Source: Tepidisphaeraceae bacterium
GTDB lineage: Bacteria; Planctomycetota; Phycisphaerae; Tepidisphaerales; Tepidisphaeraceae
Direction: 5' to 3'
Assembly: GCA_035998445.1 (NCBI GenBank)
Contig: DASYHQ010000017.1
Location: 183,509 to 247,508, forward strand
DNA: 64,000 bases
Shown: piece by piece, positions 18,950 to 27,873 of the stretch
Layout of the letters: each line of letters begins with the position of its first letter
How positions within the stretch are numbered: the stretch's first letter is position 1
The notes under the pieces: generated by a model
The model's input: the letters and a program-made list of their open reading frames with translations, nothing else
What the model was told of the DNA's origin: nothing
The model's database searches: none
Translations under genes and position numbers: made by a program

Positions 18950-19098
18950 CGGGTCGCGCGAAATCCAGCCATCACGTTCGGTGCTTATCTCTGCAGGCAC
19001 ACTAGCCCACGTACACGTCTCAACCTAGCCGCTTCACCGACGGGCGAAACTGTGAGCCACAACACACGACTACGAAAGACTTTCGGTCTTTCTAGCTA

Positions 19099-19258
19099 CG
19101 CGTGAAGCGGGGTTGGCGGCGGCGCCACCACGCCAATTCCTGCTACGGATTCCTGCGTTCCGACATATCGCGAGTGCGACGCGCGGAAGCGATGCACTGC
19201 GTTCGACCGCGCAGTTAACGTTAAGCAGCGACCGCGCGTAAGGGTTTCTATTCACGCG
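19099..19258. other. Possible structured RNA or fold, unassigned
   Basis: CGCGTGAA at 19099-19106 is complementary to TTCACGCG at 19251-19258. Inside, TTGGCG/CGCCAA (19113-19136) and ACTGCG/CGCAGT (19196-19215) form smaller hairpins. No protein-coding frame is convincing between nuoC and the small RNA candidate that follows. Strand and function are unknown; it may be chance in GC-rich DNA. Confidence 0.3.
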
Positions 19259-19352
19259 AGTTGCCTTCGGACCGCCTCGATGGGAGTGACTACGAAAAAT
19301 TAGTTAGCAGCTGCTGATTAAGGGTAAATTCTGACTTGCATTTGTGTAGGTG

Positions 19353-19361
19353 TGGTATATG
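19353..19361 (+). promoter_or_regulatory. Extended -10 promoter for the sRNA candidate
   Basis: TGGTATATG matches an extended -10 (TGn plus TATAAT-like) in an AT-rich island. Predicted start near 19368. The -35 is weak (TTGCAT at 19336-19341 with a short spacer, or CTGACT at 19331-19336). Confidence 0.5.
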
Positions 19362-19367
19362 ATTTCG

Positions 19368-19574
19368 CTCGTTCACCGGATGTGAACACGAAGACATTGA
19401 TGTGCTAACGCCGTCACCGTCTTGTTGTCGGGGGTGATCCCCGCAGAAGGTTCCCCCCCTCCTTCTGCACCCCCCGACATTAAACTTCACTCTCAACCGT
19501 TCGGCCTCCCCTCCGAACGATTCACAAAGTTGAGAGCCCTCGCCGCGGATCTCCCCCGTCCGCGGCCTTTTTTT
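19368..19574 (+). ncRNA. Candidate regulatory small RNA with three C-rich hairpin loops
   Basis: Four consecutive hairpins are drawn directly from the sequence. A 5' stem GTTCAC/GTGAAC (19371-19387). Hairpin 1: outer arms 19427-19435 and 19469-19478, inner GCAGAAGG/CCTTCTGC, loop TTCCCCCCCT (19451-19460). Hairpin 2: CTCTCAAC (19490-19497)/GTTGAGAG (19529-19536) plus CGTTCGG/CCGAACG, loop CCTCCCCT (19505-19512). Hairpin 3: CCGCGGA/TCCGCGG (19543-19565), loop TCTCCCCCG, followed by CC and seven T. C-rich loops exposed on hairpins are the hallmark of sRNAs that bind Shine-Dalgarno regions in other phyla. No family name can be given. Confidence 0.7.
19543..19574 (+). terminator. Rho-independent terminator ending the sRNA candidate
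   Basis: A 7-bp GC-rich perfect stem CCGCGGA/TCCGCGG with 9-nt loop, followed by CC and seven T (19568-19574). No protein gene on the + strand ends nearby, so it terminates a non-coding transcript. Confidence 0.75.
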
Positions 19575-19770
19575 GCGCAGAATCAGGGCGCACGTTTTGA
19601 CCCCTCCGGGTTGGAATGTTTGTTTGAACTAATTATTCCTCAAACGTCCGATATTCGGGAAGAACTGGCCGCTAAAGCGGCCAGTCCAGTGGTGTTTGTG
19701 GGGAGATCATGCTTGAGGCGCGGGGAGCGTGAGGTGCGTTACCGTTCGGTTCCAGTGTGCGGGTAGTCCG

Positions 19771-20796
19771 CTACGGTGCGCTGGCGTCGAAGTAGGCGCG
19801 AACGACATCACGATAGCGGTCCGGCACCGATTCCAATGAGACGGGTGTGGGCGCCGTGACGTCGCGACGCGAACCCGTGGGCAGTTCATCCATCGAACCC
19901 AGGTCGGTCGGTGAACGCTCATCGGTCACCCGGCCATTTTTCGACGATTCACCTTTACTGATAGCGATCGCGGTCAAGCCATCACCAGTGCCGTCGCGCG
20001 CGCCTTGAGGTTCTTCACGTCGAGCAAGCGGCCGTGCGGTGGCGGGATCGGCCGATGCGCTGGTGGCGTCGCTGCTGGTGGCGGCCTGCCCGCCTGCGGG
20101 GGTGGCGGTACTGGTGGACGACGCCGTGCCGCCAGTATCCGCGGTCGGGGTGGGATCGGTATTGCGAGTGATGGCCGAGCCGTCGGTGGACGTCGCCTCG
20201 CGTTGGGGCGTCGTGGGACGCCCCGTCGCAGTTGAACGCTGCCGCGGATCGTCCGATGAACTGGCCGTGACGGTCTCGCGAGACCCCTCTCCACGCCCGG
20301 CGACCGCGACGACCGCAGCCGGTTCGCTCGCGAGCGCCGCCAGCACGAGCGTCATCGCGGTCGCGATGCCGATGCCGCCCCAGGCGCGGGCGCCGAGGCG
20401 CTGCAGCAGCAGATCGTTGGCCCGCAGCGACCGCGCCCGCCGATCCGCCTGAGCGACGACCCCCTGCGCCCACGGCTCGGCGTGGTCCCGCAAGGTCATC
20501 GCCGTGCTGAGCAATTCGTGCAGGTTCAACTGCCGATCCGCCAGGCACGCTGTCTCAAACCGCGTCGGCCGAGTTGCGATGCCGCGCACCACGCCCGCCA
20601 GCGCCCCCGCCAGCAGCGTCGCGCCCACGACGGGCCACGCATCGCGCTGCAGGTAGACCAATCCCGCCGCCAGCGCGCTTGCCACCCCCGCGGCCACGCC
20701 AATGCCCAGCCCGACCGCCTCACCAATGCGCCACGCCGTCGCGCGTCGATGGACGCGTGCCAGGAAGCGCACGAGATCGGAATCACGGGTCTGCAT
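19771..20796 (-). CDS. Membrane-anchored protein with low-complexity Ser/Thr-rich tail, unknown
   Basis: 341 residues. The N-terminal ~140 residues hold two close hydrophobic segments (AVGLGIGVAAGVASALAAGL and AWPVVGATLLAGALAGVV) and later GIATAMTLVLAALASE, with a charged helical stretch between (FETACLADRQLNLHELLSTA). The rest is a disordered Ser/Thr/Pro/Asp-rich region up to a short C-terminal DRYRDVVRAYF. The conserved N-terminal half and variable tail are common in planctomycete envelope proteins. No function is recognised. Confidence 0.65.
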   Translation of the reverse strand: MQTRDSDLVRFLARVHRRATAWRIGEAVGLGIGVAAGVASALAAGLVYLQRDAWPVVGATLLAGALAGVVRGIATRPTRFETACLADRQLNLHELLSTAMTLRDHAEPWAQGVVAQADRRARSLRANDLLLQRLGARAWGGIGIATAMTLVLAALASEPAAVVAVAGRGEGSRETVTASSSDDPRQRSTATGRPTTPQREATSTDGSAITRNTDPTPTADTGGTASSTSTATPAGGQAATSSDATSASADPATARPLARREEPQGARDGTGDGLTAIAISKGESSKNGRVTDERSPTDLGSMDELPTGSRRDVTAPTPVSLESVPDRYRDVVRAYFDASAP

Positions 20797-20948
20797 AACG
20801 CATCACACGAGGAGAACGACCCAATCGAGCCGCTCAAGTATAGCATGCCCCCGCAATGCCGGACTGGCCGCTTTAGCGGCCAGTTCCCCACGCCCCCGCG
20901 TCCCCACCTTAGGCAAAGTCCGACGTATCGCGCGCTAACGAAACCCAT

Positions 20949-21050
20949 GTCATCCCGATGGGAGCTTTAGCGACCTGAGGGATCTACCACGGCCGTGAAT
21001 CGCTCGTCATTCGAGATCCCTCAGGTCGCCAGGGCTCCCATCGGGATGAC
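20949..21050. repeat. Family A inverted repeat, copy 2
   Basis: GTCATCCCGATGGGAGC ... GCTCCCATCGGGATGAC with AGCGACCTGAGGGATC / GATCCCTCAGGTCGC inner arms. Together with the 20867-20886 hairpin it fills the gap 20797-21103; no gene is seen there. Confidence 0.8.
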
Positions 21051-21103
21051 AATCAGGCGCACGGGCGCTCACTTTGATCCGCCAGACAGTGCCTTCAGGT
21101 TCC

Positions 21104-21667
21104 CTACAGCACCTTCCCACCCATCGCGACGATCACGTCCGCATCCCCCAGCTGTTCGGCCAAATCGAACGCCGTGCGCCCGCGACGGTCCAGCTTCCCG
21201 GCATCGGCCCCGTTGCGCAGCAGCAGCTTGACGATCTGAGCCTGTCCACCCTGCACCGCGTAGTGCAGCGACGAGTAGCCGTTCCTCGCCTGCAGGTTCG
21301 GGTTGCCCTGCTTGGCCAGCATCATCTCCACAGTGCGGATCGACCCGCGCGACGACGCGACCATGAGCGGCGTCGTGCCGTTGGAATGCTTCTGGTTCGG
21401 GTCGGCACCGGCGTCCAGCAGGGCCTTGGCGGCGTTGTAACTGCTGTAGTGGGCGGCTGTGTACAGCGGGGAACGGTGGCCGTGGTGCTTCGTCGAGTTG
21501 ACGTCCCTGCCGTCGGCCACGAGCTGGCGAATCTTATTCGGGTTATCCAGCTTCGCCGCGGCGTGCATGGGCGCCCAGATGCGCGAACTGCAACCGGTGC
21601 TTATACCCAGCGTAATGACAACGAACAAGAAAGAGACAACCTGCCGCGTGCGATGGTACTGCTTCAA
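21104..21667 (-). CDS. Ankyrin-repeat lipoprotein
   Basis: 187 residues from TTG at 21667, preceded by GGGGAG at a plausible distance. This start gives a lipoprotein signal VVSFLFVVITLGISTGC with lipobox cysteine. Then come four ankyrin repeats: PMHAAAKLDNPNKIRQLV, SPLYTAAHYSSYNAAKALL, TPLMVASSRGSIRTVEMML and SSLHYAVQGGQAQIVKLLL, plus a partial TAFDLAEQLG. The frame continues upstream to 21841, but that part translates the family C repeat and is rejected. Likely a periplasmic protein-binding lipoprotein. Confidence 0.75.
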   Translation of the reverse strand: MKQYHRTRQVVSFLFVVITLGISTGCSSRIWAPMHAAAKLDNPNKIRQLVADGRDVNSTKHHGHRSPLYTAAHYSSYNAAKALLDAGADPNQKHSNGTTPLMVASSRGSIRTVEMMLAKQGNPNLQARNGYSSLHYAVQGGQAQIVKLLLRNGADAGKLDRRGRTAFDLAEQLGDADVIVAMGGKVL

Positions 21668-21754
21668 GATGCGTGTGCTCCCCGTTGAGTTCGCGGCATC
21701 ATAGAGCTGGAACCGTTGGCCGCAAGGTGAAACGAACCGGACCGTACCGCTCCG

Positions 21755-21920
21755 CCGCGGGGCTGCTCCGACCGTGGCATGGGCGTCTCGCCCATGCATG
21801 TGGATTGAAATAGCGATTGATTTAGTGGCAACCTGCTTCAACCGGAGCAGCCGTCACAAAATGAAGGTTCTCGGCCTCATTACAGGCATGCGAGACGCCC
21901 ACGCCACGGTCGGAACGGCC
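21755..21920. repeat. Family C element (short form)
   Basis: CCGTGGCATGGGCGTCTCGC on the left and GCGAGACGCCCACGCCACGG on the right, with an interior TAGTGGCAACCTGCTTC that recurs in other copies. Located between the ankyrin and purF genes. Confidence 0.75.
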
Positions 21921-21934
21921 GCCGTCCGTCACCG

Positions 21935-23377
21935 TTAAAACATCTTCAGCTGATCGCGCTCGAAGTTGAACTTCGCGGTCGGCTCGTCGATCGGAATCTT
22001 GTAGTGGCCGCTCCAGCAGGCGGTGCAGTACTGCTGCTTGTCGCGGTTCATCACCGACAGCATGCCGTCCAACGACAGGTAGGCCAGACTGTCGACCTCA
22101 AGGAAAGCCGCGATCTCGTCGACCGTGCGCTCGTGGGCGATCAGTTCAGTGCTGGTGGGGAAGTCGATCCCGTAAAAGCATGGATGCCGAATCGGGGGGC
22201 AGCTGACGCGCAGGTGGATCTCCTTGGCCCCGGCCCGGCGGATCGCCCGCATCTTCGAGCGCGTCGTCGTGCCGCGGACCACCGAGTCTTCCACGATCAC
22301 CACGCGTTGGCCGGCGATTACATCCGGGATGATGTTCAGCTTCATCGCCACCGCCCGGTCGCGGGCGGCCTGGCCCGGCAGGATGAACGTGCGGCCGACG
22401 AACCGGTTCGGCACGATCCCCTCTTCGAACGGCGTCTTCGACTCCTTCGAAAAGCCGAGCGCGGCGCTGCGGCCGCTGTCGGGCATCGGCATCACAAAGT
22501 CGGCGTTCACCGGCGCTTCGCGCGCCAGCACGCGGCCCATCTGCTCGCGCACGATGTGCACGTTCTGCCCGAAAATCCGGCTGGCCGGGTTGGCGAAGTA
22601 GACGTGCTCGAACACGCAGTGCGCCTGCTCGGGCGCCGGCTCGCTGAACCGGCGGCTGCTGAGGCCGTCGTTGTTGATCGTCACGATCTCGCCGGGCTCG
22701 ATCTCGCGCACGTAGGTGGCGTCGATCACGTCGAACGCGCACGTCTCACTCGCCACCACCCACTGCCCCGCCGCCGTCTTGCCTAATGAAAGCGGCCGAA
22801 AGCCCCAGGGGTCGCGGACGGCTTCGATGCGATCGGGAAACAGGAACAGCAGGCTGAACGACCCCTGCAAGTGCCGCAACACGTGGGGCAGCGGGTCGTG
22901 CTTGTTGATGTGCGTGGGCTTGGCCAGCAGGTGGACAATCACTTCCGTGTCCGTCGTGCTCTGGAAGATGTGGCCGTGCTCCTCGTACTGCTCGCGCAGC
23001 AAAGTCGCATTCACCAGGTTCCCGTTGTGCGCCACCGCCACCGGCCCCATGCGGAATTGCCGCAGTAAAGGCTGTGCGTTGCACAACTTACTGCTGCCGG
23101 TCGTACTGTAGCGCACGTGCCCGATGGCGGCGTGGCCGACGAGTTCTTCCTTCATCATGCGCGGCGTAAACACTTGGCTGACCAGCCCCATGCCCGCGTG
23201 GCCGTGCAGATCGGTACCGTCGGAGGTGACGATGCCCGCCGACTCCTGCCCGCGATGTTGCTGCGCGAAGAGGCCCTGATACGCGATGGCCGACGCATCG
23301 GGCGTCCCCCAGATGCCGAACACGCCGCACTTTTCCTTCTTCTCGTACTCTTCAAACTGGGGCAGCGAAACGGGCAA
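21935..23377 (-). CDS. purF: Amidophosphoribosyltransferase
   Basis: 480 residues, full length. First committed step of purine synthesis: PRPP plus glutamine to phosphoribosylamine. A 16-residue propeptide precedes Cys17 (EKKEKCGVFGIWG), the N-terminal nucleophile of the glutaminase domain after processing, as in the Bacillus-type enzyme. QHRGQESAGI and HNGNLVNA follow. The C-terminal PRTase domain has the PRPP loop VVIVEDSVVRGTTTRSKM. Four C-terminal-region cysteines may ligate an iron-sulfur cluster in this subclass. Divergent from the AAA+ gene. Confidence 0.95.
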   Translation of the reverse strand: MPVSLPQFEEYEKKEKCGVFGIWGTPDASAIAYQGLFAQQHRGQESAGIVTSDGTDLHGHAGMGLVSQVFTPRMMKEELVGHAAIGHVRYSTTGSSKLCNAQPLLRQFRMGPVAVAHNGNLVNATLLREQYEEHGHIFQSTTDTEVIVHLLAKPTHINKHDPLPHVLRHLQGSFSLLFLFPDRIEAVRDPWGFRPLSLGKTAAGQWVVASETCAFDVIDATYVREIEPGEIVTINNDGLSSRRFSEPAPEQAHCVFEHVYFANPASRIFGQNVHIVREQMGRVLAREAPVNADFVMPMPDSGRSAALGFSKESKTPFEEGIVPNRFVGRTFILPGQAARDRAVAMKLNIIPDVIAGQRVVIVEDSVVRGTTTRSKMRAIRRAGAKEIHLRVSCPPIRHPCFYGIDFPTSTELIAHERTVDEIAAFLEVDSLAYLSLDGMLSVMNRDKQQYCTACWSGHYKIPIDEPTAKFNFERDQLKMF

Positions 23378-23578
23378 GGCGATCTCCGTTGTCCGTGGGA
23401 ACTACTTGAGGCGTCACCGACGATCCCATTCTAGCACACCCGATCGGTCAACGGTATCGGACCGAACCCCCTCCACCTTGACCCGGTTGCCTCGCGTAAG
23501 GTGGGTCGGGTTCGTGGTCATGGCGTTCCGGGTGTCGGGCGATACACTTGGCGTCTCTGTTCCATCGGAAAGGGGACG

Positions 23579-24922
23579 ATGTCATCATCAGACGCCACGT
23601 TGAACGCGTTGCGCGAGGCCCTGAAGCTCTCGCCAGATAACCTGCCGCTGCGCCTGCACTTGGCGCAGTCGCTGTTGAACCTGGGCCACGCCGAGGAGGC
23701 CGAGCGCGAGTTTCGGGCCGCCATCCAGCAGTCGCCGCAGAACGCGGACGTAAAGGTGGGCCTGGCGACGGCGTTCAGCCATCAGGGCAAGAACTCCGAA
23801 GCGATGGTGATTGTCGAAGACCTCATTAAAGCGACCGACTGCCCCGCGGCCGCCAACGTGCTGTACGCGCGACTGCTGGTGAAGGCGGGTGACGTCGAGC
23901 GGGCCGTGCGGCAGTACAAGCGCGGCATTGAAAAAGACCCCGCCTCGGCCGATGTCGAGCTCGCCGCCCGGCTGGGCATCAATGCCCGCCCGGAGGAGAG
24001 CGACGTGGTCGACGGGAAGGTGCGCGCCACCTGGGACGGTGGCGACACCGACGCGCCCGCCGAGGTGGAACGCCCCACGATCCGCTTCAAGGACGTGGGC
24101 GGCATGGAAGCGCTGAAGGAAGAGATCCGCCTGAAGATCATCCACCCGCTTGAGCACGCCGACCTCTACAAGGCGTACGGCAAGGCGATCGGGGGCGGCA
24201 TTCTGATGTACGGCCCGCCGGGCTGTGGCAAGACGCACCTCGCCCGCGCCACCGCCGGTGAGATCGACGCCGGCTTCATCGCCGTCGGCATCTCCGACGT
24301 GCTGGACATGTGGATCGGCAACAGCGAGAAGAACCTTAACGCCCTATTCGAGCAGGCGCGCCGCGCCAAACCCTGCGTGCTGTTCTTCGACGAGGTGGAT
24401 GCCCTCGCCGCCAGCCGGGCGGACATGCGCACGAGCGGTGGCCGGCACCTCATCAACCAGTTCCTGTCCGAGCTGGACGGCGTGAAGTCGAACAACGACG
24501 GTGTGCTCGTGCTGGCGGCCACCAACGCCCCGTGGCACGTCGACCCGGCCTTCCGCCGGCCCGGGCGTTTCGACCGCATCCTGTTCGTGCCCCCGCCGGA
24601 CGCGCCGGCGCGGGCGGGCATCCTGCGCATCCTGCTGGCCGGCAAGCCGGTGCAGGACGTCGACCACGACGCCGTCGCCAAGCGCACGGCCGAGTTCAGC
24701 GGCGCCGACCTGAAGGCCGTGGTCGACCAGACCATCGAGGCCAAGCTGCGCGAGGCGATGAAGGCCGGCCTGCCCAAGCCCATCACCACCAAGGACCTGC
24801 TGGCCGCCGTGCCGTTGGTGAAGCCCAGCACGCGCGAATGGTTCAGCGCGGCCCGCAACTACGCGCTCTACTCGAACCAGGGCGGCACGTACGACGACAT
24901 CCTGAAGTACATGAAGACGTAG
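23579..24922 (+). CDS. TPR-AAA+ ATPase (SpoVK/Cdc48-like single ring)
   Basis: 447 residues from ATG 23579, preceded by AAAGGGG. Residues 1-130 are about three tetratricopeptide repeats (LPLRLHLAQSLLNLGHAEEA, ADVKVGLATAFSHQGKNSEA, AANVLYARLLVKAGDVERAV). Residues 165-447 are one classic AAA+ domain: Walker A GPPGCGKTH (212-220), Walker B VLFFDEVDA (267-275), and the arginine-finger region RRPGRFDR. TPRs probably recruit substrates and the ATPase remodels them. The next gene also starts with TPRs, so the two may cooperate. Confidence 0.85.
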   Translation: MSSSDATLNALREALKLSPDNLPLRLHLAQSLLNLGHAEEAEREFRAAIQQSPQNADVKVGLATAFSHQGKNSEAMVIVEDLIKATDCPAAANVLYARLLVKAGDVERAVRQYKRGIEKDPASADVELAARLGINARPEESDVVDGKVRATWDGGDTDAPAEVERPTIRFKDVGGMEALKEEIRLKIIHPLEHADLYKAYGKAIGGGILMYGPPGCGKTHLARATAGEIDAGFIAVGISDVLDMWIGNSEKNLNALFEQARRAKPCVLFFDEVDALAASRADMRTSGGRHLINQFLSELDGVKSNNDGVLVLAATNAPWHVDPAFRRPGRFDRILFVPPPDAPARAGILRILLAGKPVQDVDHDAVAKRTAEFSGADLKAVVDQTIEAKLREAMKAGLPKPITTKDLLAAVPLVKPSTREWFSAARNYALYSNQGGTYDDILKYMKT

Positions 24923-24992
24923 CGCCGGGCTCGTCGCGCGTGGTAGTGGTGATCGCACAGTTCGCTCAATCGATTCAACGGGTTCCCGGCCG

Positions 24993-26261
24993 ATGGCACT
25001 TTCCCCACAGATGCAGCGTGCGTTCGTCCTGCAGCAACAGAACCGTCACGTCGACGCCGAGCGCGAGTTGCGCCAACACCTGGCGACCGACCCGCGCGAC
25101 GCGTACGCCCACGCGATGCTCGCCGACTCGCTCGTCGAGCTGTCGCGCTTCGACGAGGCCGAACAGGAGGCGAAGGAGTCGATCGGCATCGCGCCCGACG
25201 AGGCGTTCGGTCACGCGGTGATGGCGCGCCTGCTGCGGGCGCGCAACCGCTTCAAGAGCGCCGAGATCGCGATACGCGAGGCGATCGCCATCGATTCGAA
25301 CAACCCCAGCTACTTCGCGATCTTAGCCGCCACCCTGCTCGACCTGCGCCGCTGGCGCGACGCGCTCGACGCCGCCAATGAAGGCCTGGCCATCGACCCA
25401 AAGGATTCCGGCTGCCTGAACCTGCGCGCGATGGCGCTCACGCAGCTCGGCGACCGCGACGCCGCCGCCAGCACCACCGAGGGCGCGCTGGCCGACGATC
25501 CGGAGAACGCGCTGGCCCACGCGACGCACGGCTGGACGCTGTTGCACCAGAACGACCCGCGCCGTGCGATGGAACACTTTCGCGAAGCGCTGCGGCTCGA
25601 CCCGACCATGGATTACGCCCGTACGGGCATCCTGGAATCGATGAAGGCGCGGAACCCGTTTTACCGGCTGATGCTCCGGTACTTCCTGTTCATGTCGCGC
25701 CTGGACTCCCGCGTGCAGTGGGGCATCGTGCTGGGCGGGTTCTTCGGCGCCCGCATCCTTCGCTCGGCGGCCAACCGCAACCCCGACCTCGCCCCGTTCA
25801 TCTGGCCGGTCCTCATCCTCTACATCGCCTTCGCGCTCAGCACGTGGCTGGCGCCGTCGCTGTTCAACCTGCTGCTGCGCCTTCACCCGTTCGGTAAGCA
25901 CGTGCTGGACGACGACGAACGGCGCGTGTCGACGCTTACCGGTATCGCGCTCGGAACCGCGGCGATCTTCGGCGTCAGCTACCTCGTCACCGGGGCGCTC
26001 TGGGCGCTGATCGCAGGCGTGGTGGGCCTGCTCGTCTCGCTGCCGCTGTCGCGATACAACCAGTGCCACGTGGGCTGGCCCCGCCGGGCGATGGTCGGCA
26101 TCTTGGTCGTGCTGGTCACGCTCGGCCTGACCGCCAGCGCGTTCACGTTCAACGACCCCGAGGACTCGCGCGGCTCCACGTTCTTCACGATCTTCATCTA
26201 CGGCTGTCTGCTGTCGCAATTCGGCGCCAGCGCGCTGAACGGCATCCGCCCTGAGCGATGA
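24993..26261 (+). CDS. TPR-repeat integral membrane protein
   Basis: 422 residues. The N-terminal ~210 residues are TPR repeats (RAFVLQQQNRHVDAERELRQ, YAHAMLADSLVELSRFDEAE, FGHAVMARLLRARNRFKSAE, YFAILAATLLDLRRWRDALD). The C-terminal half has about six hydrophobic segments, e.g. VLILYIAFALSTWLAPSLFN and LVTGALWALIAGVVGLLVSL. It follows the AAA+/TPR gene by 70 bp on the same strand. The function is not known; a membrane adaptor for the ATPase is an inference from adjacency only. Confidence 0.75.
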   Translation: MALSPQMQRAFVLQQQNRHVDAERELRQHLATDPRDAYAHAMLADSLVELSRFDEAEQEAKESIGIAPDEAFGHAVMARLLRARNRFKSAEIAIREAIAIDSNNPSYFAILAATLLDLRRWRDALDAANEGLAIDPKDSGCLNLRAMALTQLGDRDAAASTTEGALADDPENALAHATHGWTLLHQNDPRRAMEHFREALRLDPTMDYARTGILESMKARNPFYRLMLRYFLFMSRLDSRVQWGIVLGGFFGARILRSAANRNPDLAPFIWPVLILYIAFALSTWLAPSLFNLLLRLHPFGKHVLDDDERRVSTLTGIALGTAAIFGVSYLVTGALWALIAGVVGLLVSLPLSRYNQCHVGWPRRAMVGILVVLVTLGLTASAFTFNDPEDSRGSTFFTIFIYGCLLSQFGASALNGIRPER

Positions 26262-26303
26262 ACCGCCCTTGACCGCCGCCGTTCGCCGCGGCACCGTACG
26301 TCG

Positions 26304-27056
26304 ATGCTGAACGGAAAAGTCGTCATCGTGACCGGTGCGGGCCGTGGGATCGGGGCCGCCATTGCGCGGGTGTGCGCCAAGCACGGCGCGAGCGTGGCGA
26401 TCAACTACGCCGTCAGCCGCGACAAGGCCGAGGCGGTCGCGGCCGACATTCGCGCCACCGGTGGCACCGCCCGCACCTACGCCGCCGACGTGCGCGATGC
26501 CACCGCGGTGAACGCGATGGTCGCACAGGTCCACGCCGATTTTGGCCGCATCGACGGCGTCGTCAACAACGCGATCGCCGGCCGGCAGCACGGCTCGCTC
26601 GACGTCGCGACCGACGCCGACTACGACACGGCGTTCGCCTTCGGCTGCCGCGCCGTCATCAACACCACCAAGGCCGTCCGCCCGATCTTCAAAGCCCAAG
26701 GCGGCGGGCGCATCGTCAACATCGTCACCGAACTCTGGAACGTCGCCCCGGAAAACTGGTCCGTCTACATGGCCGGCAAGGGCGCGATGATCGGCGTCTC
26801 CCGCTCGCTCGCGCGCGAACTCGGCCCCGAGCAGATCACCGTCAACATGGTCGCCCCCGGCTGGATGATCGACGAAAAGGTCGACCTCACCGCCGACGGC
26901 CCCCAGGGCTATGCCAAGTCCACCCCCCTCCGCCGCCAGGGCAGCGCCGACGAGATCGGCAACGGCTGCGTCTACTTCCTAAGCGAACTGGCGGGGTTCG
27001 TTACGGGGGCGTACTTGCCGGTAACGGGCGGGCGGGTGGCGCAGGTGGGGACGTGA
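26304..27056 (+). CDS. SDR-family oxidoreductase (FabG-like)
   Basis: 250 residues. Classical short-chain dehydrogenase: cofactor motif VIVTGAGRGIGAAIA (TGxxxGxG), NNA motif VVNNAIAG, and catalytic YMAGK (YxxxK). The position 13 residues before the Tyr, normally Ser, is Thr here (IVTELW), a conservative but uncommon change. The C-terminal GAYLPVTGGRVAQVG fits the FabG branch. Reduces or oxidises an unknown carbonyl/alcohol with NAD(P)H. Confidence 0.85.
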   Translation: MLNGKVVIVTGAGRGIGAAIARVCAKHGASVAINYAVSRDKAEAVAADIRATGGTARTYAADVRDATAVNAMVAQVHADFGRIDGVVNNAIAGRQHGSLDVATDADYDTAFAFGCRAVINTTKAVRPIFKAQGGGRIVNIVTELWNVAPENWSVYMAGKGAMIGVSRSLARELGPEQITVNMVAPGWMIDEKVDLTADGPQGYAKSTPLRRQGSADEIGNGCVYFLSELAGFVTGAYLPVTGGRVAQVGT

Positions 27057-27066
27057 TGGCCCCCCC

Positions 27067-27732
27067 GTGAACGGCCATGCGTTTGGCAGCCCGATGCTGA
27101 TGTTGTTACCTACAGAACACTTCAACCTAGCCGAGCCGGCGTGGCCCACCGTCGCCTGCTTTTTGCTCTATGTGCTGTGCATTTTTCCGGCCGGCGTGTT
27201 TCTGTTGCGGGCGGGACTGGCACGGCGCCGGCTTTCGGTAAGGGCGCACCGCCGCGGGTTCGATGATGGGCAGTTGGCACGCGCGGCCGTCAGGATCGGG
27301 CTCGGCCATGAATTGAAGGATACGAAAAGCTTCGACGCCTTTCGGCGACAGCGTCGGTCCGCTGGCCTTTCGAACGTCTTCCTCGGGCTGTTCGCCGTGG
27401 TGATGAGCACCGCGGCGGTGCTCTGGATTCCGTGGGGCGAACCGGCTCGATTGGCCATCACGCCCGCGGAGTTCATTTTGGATTACCGATGGCCGCGACC
27501 CGATCGACGGGTGCTCGTCAACTCGATCACAAACGTTGACTACCACACGATCAAGGGGCCACGCCGCAGACGGACCACAACCGAGCTCCGCGTGACGCTC
27601 CGAGACGGCGAACGGCTGGACATAAAGCCCCACGGCTACAGTGGCAGCTTCGCCACCCTACGCGCCGCAGCCGCAGTGCTGGCCGAACGGGCAGGCCTGC
27701 CCTTGGAAAAAACAGTGTTGGACCAGCGTTGA
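27067..27732 (+). CDS. Hypothetical membrane protein
   Basis: 221 residues from GTG at 27067, 10 bp after the SDR gene; ATG 27094 is an alternative. Two hydrophobic segments are present: VACFLLYVLCIFPAGVFLL and LGLFAVVMSTAAVLWIPW. They flank a basic loop, and a C-terminal beta-rich soluble domain (LRVTLRDGERLDIKPHGYSG) follows. The layout resembles bacterial PH-domain membrane proteins, but no motif proves it. Confidence 0.6.
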   Translation: MNGHAFGSPMLMLLPTEHFNLAEPAWPTVACFLLYVLCIFPAGVFLLRAGLARRRLSVRAHRRGFDDGQLARAAVRIGLGHELKDTKSFDAFRRQRRSAGLSNVFLGLFAVVMSTAAVLWIPWGEPARLAITPAEFILDYRWPRPDRRVLVNSITNVDYHTIKGPRRRRTTTELRVTLRDGERLDIKPHGYSGSFATLRAAAAVLAERAGLPLEKTVLDQR

Positions 27733-27873
27733 CGCAGCGCCCCGGCGGTTGCATAACCGCTCGTGCTAGTGGACCGGCACCGCGTCGTAACCGTTGAATC
27801 GACCGAGCTCGTAGACGGGCGGCGTACCACCCGTGGCTCGCGGCATCGCATCGACCAGAAGAAGGATCCTCCC

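Noticed and set aside
21668..21841. N-terminal extension of the ankyrin protein (HMHGRDAHATVG)
   Set aside because: It translates a family C repeat that gives the same peptide at other loci; the lipobox start at 21667 is better.
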